This document shows, piece by piece, positions 62,148 to 64,000 of a DNA stretch of 64,000 bases; the stretch's first letter is position 1; the number at the start of each line of letters is the position of its first letter. The notes below the pieces were generated by a model. That model ran no database searches and was not told where the DNA came from. It saw nothing but the letters and a program-made list of their open reading frames with translations. Origin of the DNA: Alicyclobacillus tolerans (GTDB lineage Bacteria > Bacillota > Bacilli > Alicyclobacillales > Alicyclobacillaceae); contig NZ_JXBW01000003.1 in the NCBI RefSeq assembly GCF_001447355.1, positions 62,001 through 126,000 on the forward strand, given 5' to 3'. The translations under genes were made by a program, and so were the position numbers.

Positions 62148-62424
62148 CGTAGTTTACGCCTCCTATTCATACGGAGTATATTCCTTTCGCCCAAATCAAA
62201 GTGTGCGCTGCCGCACTATCGAGCGCCAAAGAAAACTAGCCACTGCCGTAGGACTGCTACCTACCCACCAAGAATACCCTGAGAAATCTAGATCGTATTG
62301 AACCCGACTTTGTCAAGACAGAGGAGATGGCTTTTAAGAGAGAGATGGTAGACTTTCAAGTCAGACCGTCTAACGCTAAGTTCTATTGCATTTTCCAATT
62401 TCTTATTCCAATGGCGAGCGATAC

Positions 62425-63287
62425 TTAGTGCGGAATGAGAGCGGTCCGTGTTGTAAAAATGGATGTACGACTGAACCGCTGCTTTAGCCTCGGAAAAGCT
62501 GCTGTATTCCTGTAGCCGACCTCTTCTTCTTTCAGAGACCGGAAGAAATGCCCGATGTATTCGTCAGCATCAGGATTGTTGTAGCCCGTCCGCCCGTGGT
62601 TGATTTGGCAGGCTTTCATCGATTCGATGAACCGGCGACTTGTCATCTGGCAATCGTTGTCCATTCGCAATTTCAATCCGGCACCTTAAACGCCGTGCGG
62701 GAAGCGATAGTTCAGCGCCATATCCACAGCCTTCAGCAGGTACTCTGTACGGCAAAGCTGGGAAAACGAGTAGCCTATAATCTCGCGCTCACAAGCGTCA
62801 ATCACAGCTATTCGTATGTGGGGAATTCTTCGCACGGTTTTTGGATCCACTGTTTGACCAGAGCGTCCTTGTCCACAGAAGGTCTGTTCGGATTTGGCGC
62901 AGGCGGCTTCAGCAATCTGTAACAGTACGTCCGGTTCAGCCCTAATGCTTTACAATCACTGGGACCCGAAACCCTTCCTTAGCGAGCTGAGCAACCAAAG
63001 AACGGCTGCTTACTTCCGGCCCCAGTTCGAGTTTTTTCGCAACACATCGATTTCCATAGCCTGCTCGCCAATTTGACTCACGGCTTCCTGCAACCACTTT
63101 CCCAACTCCTGCTCCCTGGTAGAAGCAGCTGACTGAAGCCCTGCTCGTCCGCCAGTCATAAATGCGTCACGCCACTTGTAATACAGACTTGGGCCACACC
63201 ATGCTATCGGCAAACCTCGCTTATATTCGCCCCGGGAACCATCCCTTCCAACACAATGTCGCCCACTTTCCAATTACGCCCTAGCAT
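62425..63287 (-). pseudogene. Decayed IS3-family transposase (OrfA and OrfB remnants)
   Basis: Minus-strand pieces of an IS150-like element in several frames. OrfA start: MLGRNWKVGDIVLEGMVPGA then ISEVCR, stop, and PSLYYKWRDAFMTGGRAGLQ in another frame, with IGEQAMEIDVLRKNSNWGRK. OrfB: ALVKQWIQKPCEEFPTYE then stop, VIDACEREIIGYSFS, and LRMDNDCQMTSRRFIESMK with SLKEEE (DDE core end). At least two stops, frameshifts and an internal deletion between EEFPTYE and VIDACE. No clear terminal repeats. Non-functional. Confidence 0.85.
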
Positions 63288-63402
63288 GAGTCAAACACCT
63301 ACTACGTCTATTTTACCTTACGCCATCTGTCTGGGTCGGCTACGGGACCAATATAGATGACATCCCTCTTCGTTGTAACCCATATCACGTCACACCAGTA
63401 AC

Positions 63403-63436
63403 AATCCAGCTCAGGCTACAGTGGCTGAGCTGGATT
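63403..63436 (-). terminator. Hairpin downstream of narI
   Basis: Perfect 12-bp arms AATCCAGCTCAG and CTGAGCTGGATT with a 10-base loop, 28 bp past the narI stop. The T run is weak (ATTGTTACT), so termination strength is uncertain. Confidence 0.6.
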
Positions 63437-63463
63437 GATGAAATGCCATCTTTGAACTTGAAA

Positions 63464-64000
63464 TCATTCGTGTACACTGTACCGTTTCCGATATTGGATA
63501 GGCGGCCTTGCAACGTAACCAACTGGCGCACTCCACACATGCACTAGGCGTGTAAAAGGAATCGAAGCCAATAGAATGAACGACGCCACGATATGCACCT
63601 GGAGCAATACAGGGACTGTGTGCATCAAATTCGGGTTTGGATGAAGCAGAACAATATCTCGAATCCAAGGACCCACTGTCGTTCGGTATTCATAAGGACC
63701 GACAACATTGTTATAACCCACAGTTTGCATTACACCAAGTCCAATGACAATCCACAATAAACCCAGACAGATAAAGTCAGATGGCGTGGAGTTATGTCGT
63801 ACACGCTTATTCACAATGCGTCTTATTAAAAGCAGTGAACAGCCAACAAACGTCACAACGCCAGCTAAACCACCGATTGTATCCGCAAGTACGTGGTGAT
63901 AAAACTCCGTTGAAATGTGGAAAAATTGATACACCGATATGGGAATGACAAGCCCCATCACGTGTCCGCCAATGACGGCCAGCATCCCAAAATGGAACAT
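63464..64000 (-). CDS. narI: Respiratory nitrate reductase gamma subunit NarI (partial, 5' end beyond the window)
   Basis: C-terminal 178 codons of the membrane cytochrome b subunit that passes quinol electrons to NarGH. Heme-ligand histidine segments are visible: FHFGMLAVIGGHVMGLVIP at the edge and LQVHIVASFILLASIPFTRL near the end, with VHVWSAPVGYVARPPIQYRK as the typical tail. The frame is open to the window edge, so the first visible Met is internal. Presence implies nitrate respiration; narGHJ should lie beyond 64000. Confidence 0.92.
   Translation of the reverse strand: MFHFGMLAVIGGHVMGLVIPISVYQFFHISTEFYHHVLADTIGGLAGVVTFVGCSLLLIRRIVNKRVRHNSTPSDFICLGLLWIVIGLGVMQTVGYNNVVGPYEYRTTVGPWIRDIVLLHPNPNLMHTVPVLLQVHIVASFILLASIPFTRLVHVWSAPVGYVARPPIQYRKRYSVHE

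Noticed and set aside
62548-62922. Plus-strand 124-codon frame at the IS3 remnant
   Set aside because: It is antisense to transposase fragments that are clearly recognisable on the minus strand.
1-64000. CRISPR arrays, tRNA or rRNA genes
   Set aside because: No regularly spaced repeat array was seen and no stretch with tRNA or rRNA features was noticed by eye; a covariance-model search would be needed to exclude small RNAs.

Overview
The window reads as a chromosomal segment of a spore-forming, meso-diaminopimelate-type Firmicute. The order of the division and sporulation genes, bacillithiol genes (bshC and a YpdA-type reductase), RsfA, a Ger(x)C lipoprotein and SigE/SigG/SpoIIGA point to Bacilli, most likely the Alicyclobacillaceae. 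That family placement is inference from gene content. No rRNA, tRNA or CRISPR array was found. Most of the window is moderately G+C rich; the last 8-10 kb reads visibly more A+T rich.

Layout. (1) 0-29 kb, all on the minus strand: the dcw (division/cell wall) cluster and the sporulation-sigma cluster. In transcription order: mraZ-rsmH-ftsL-pbpB-spoVD-murE-mraY-murD-spoVE-murG-murB-murA-divIB-two DUF881 genes-sbp-ftsA-ftsZ, then spoIIGA-sigE, sigG, ymxH, pgeF, ylmE, ylmG, ylmH. sepF, normally between ylmE and ylmG, is absent. (2) 29-39 kb: bshC, an SDR, a Ger(x)C lipoprotein, rsfA, the thiI/nifZ tRNA thiolation pair, clpP and several small conserved or unknown genes. (3) 40-43 kb: acetyl-CoA synthetase with an acetate transporter. 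(4) 43-52.5 kb: a sugar-acid catabolic cluster (DgoD-type and YjhG-type dehydratases, KDPG-type aldolase, FAH-family dehydratase, semialdehyde dehydrogenase, MFS carrier, GntR regulator) with palindromic operators. (5) 52.5-64 kb: wrbA, a hydroxyacyl-CoA dehydrogenase, then a low-oxygen/fermentation set (ldh, pfkA, two Usp-type genes, DoxX, a fused PduL-acetate kinase, OsmC) and the start of a nitrate reductase region (narI), with a decayed IS3-family element.

The most striking find is that murA is split by a 2,815-bp element carrying a large serine recombinase, a 54-codon ORF and a YpdA-type bacillithiol disulfide reductase. Both halves share TCC at the junction. Precise excision would give an in-frame 422-codon murA encoding the conserved MurA sequence across the join, the same architecture as intervening elements excised from sporulation genes in other Bacilli. 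The next two reading frames in the operon that I expected to be intact, divIB and one DUF881 gene, are each shifted by a short tandem duplication (11 and 23 bp). Removing one copy restores each frame. Three genes in a row in the middle of an otherwise intact dcw operon are therefore interrupted by reversible-looking lesions.

A second notable gene is a single ORF joining a PduL-type phosphotransacylase to acetate kinase, which would couple acetyl-CoA to acetate and ATP in one polypeptide.
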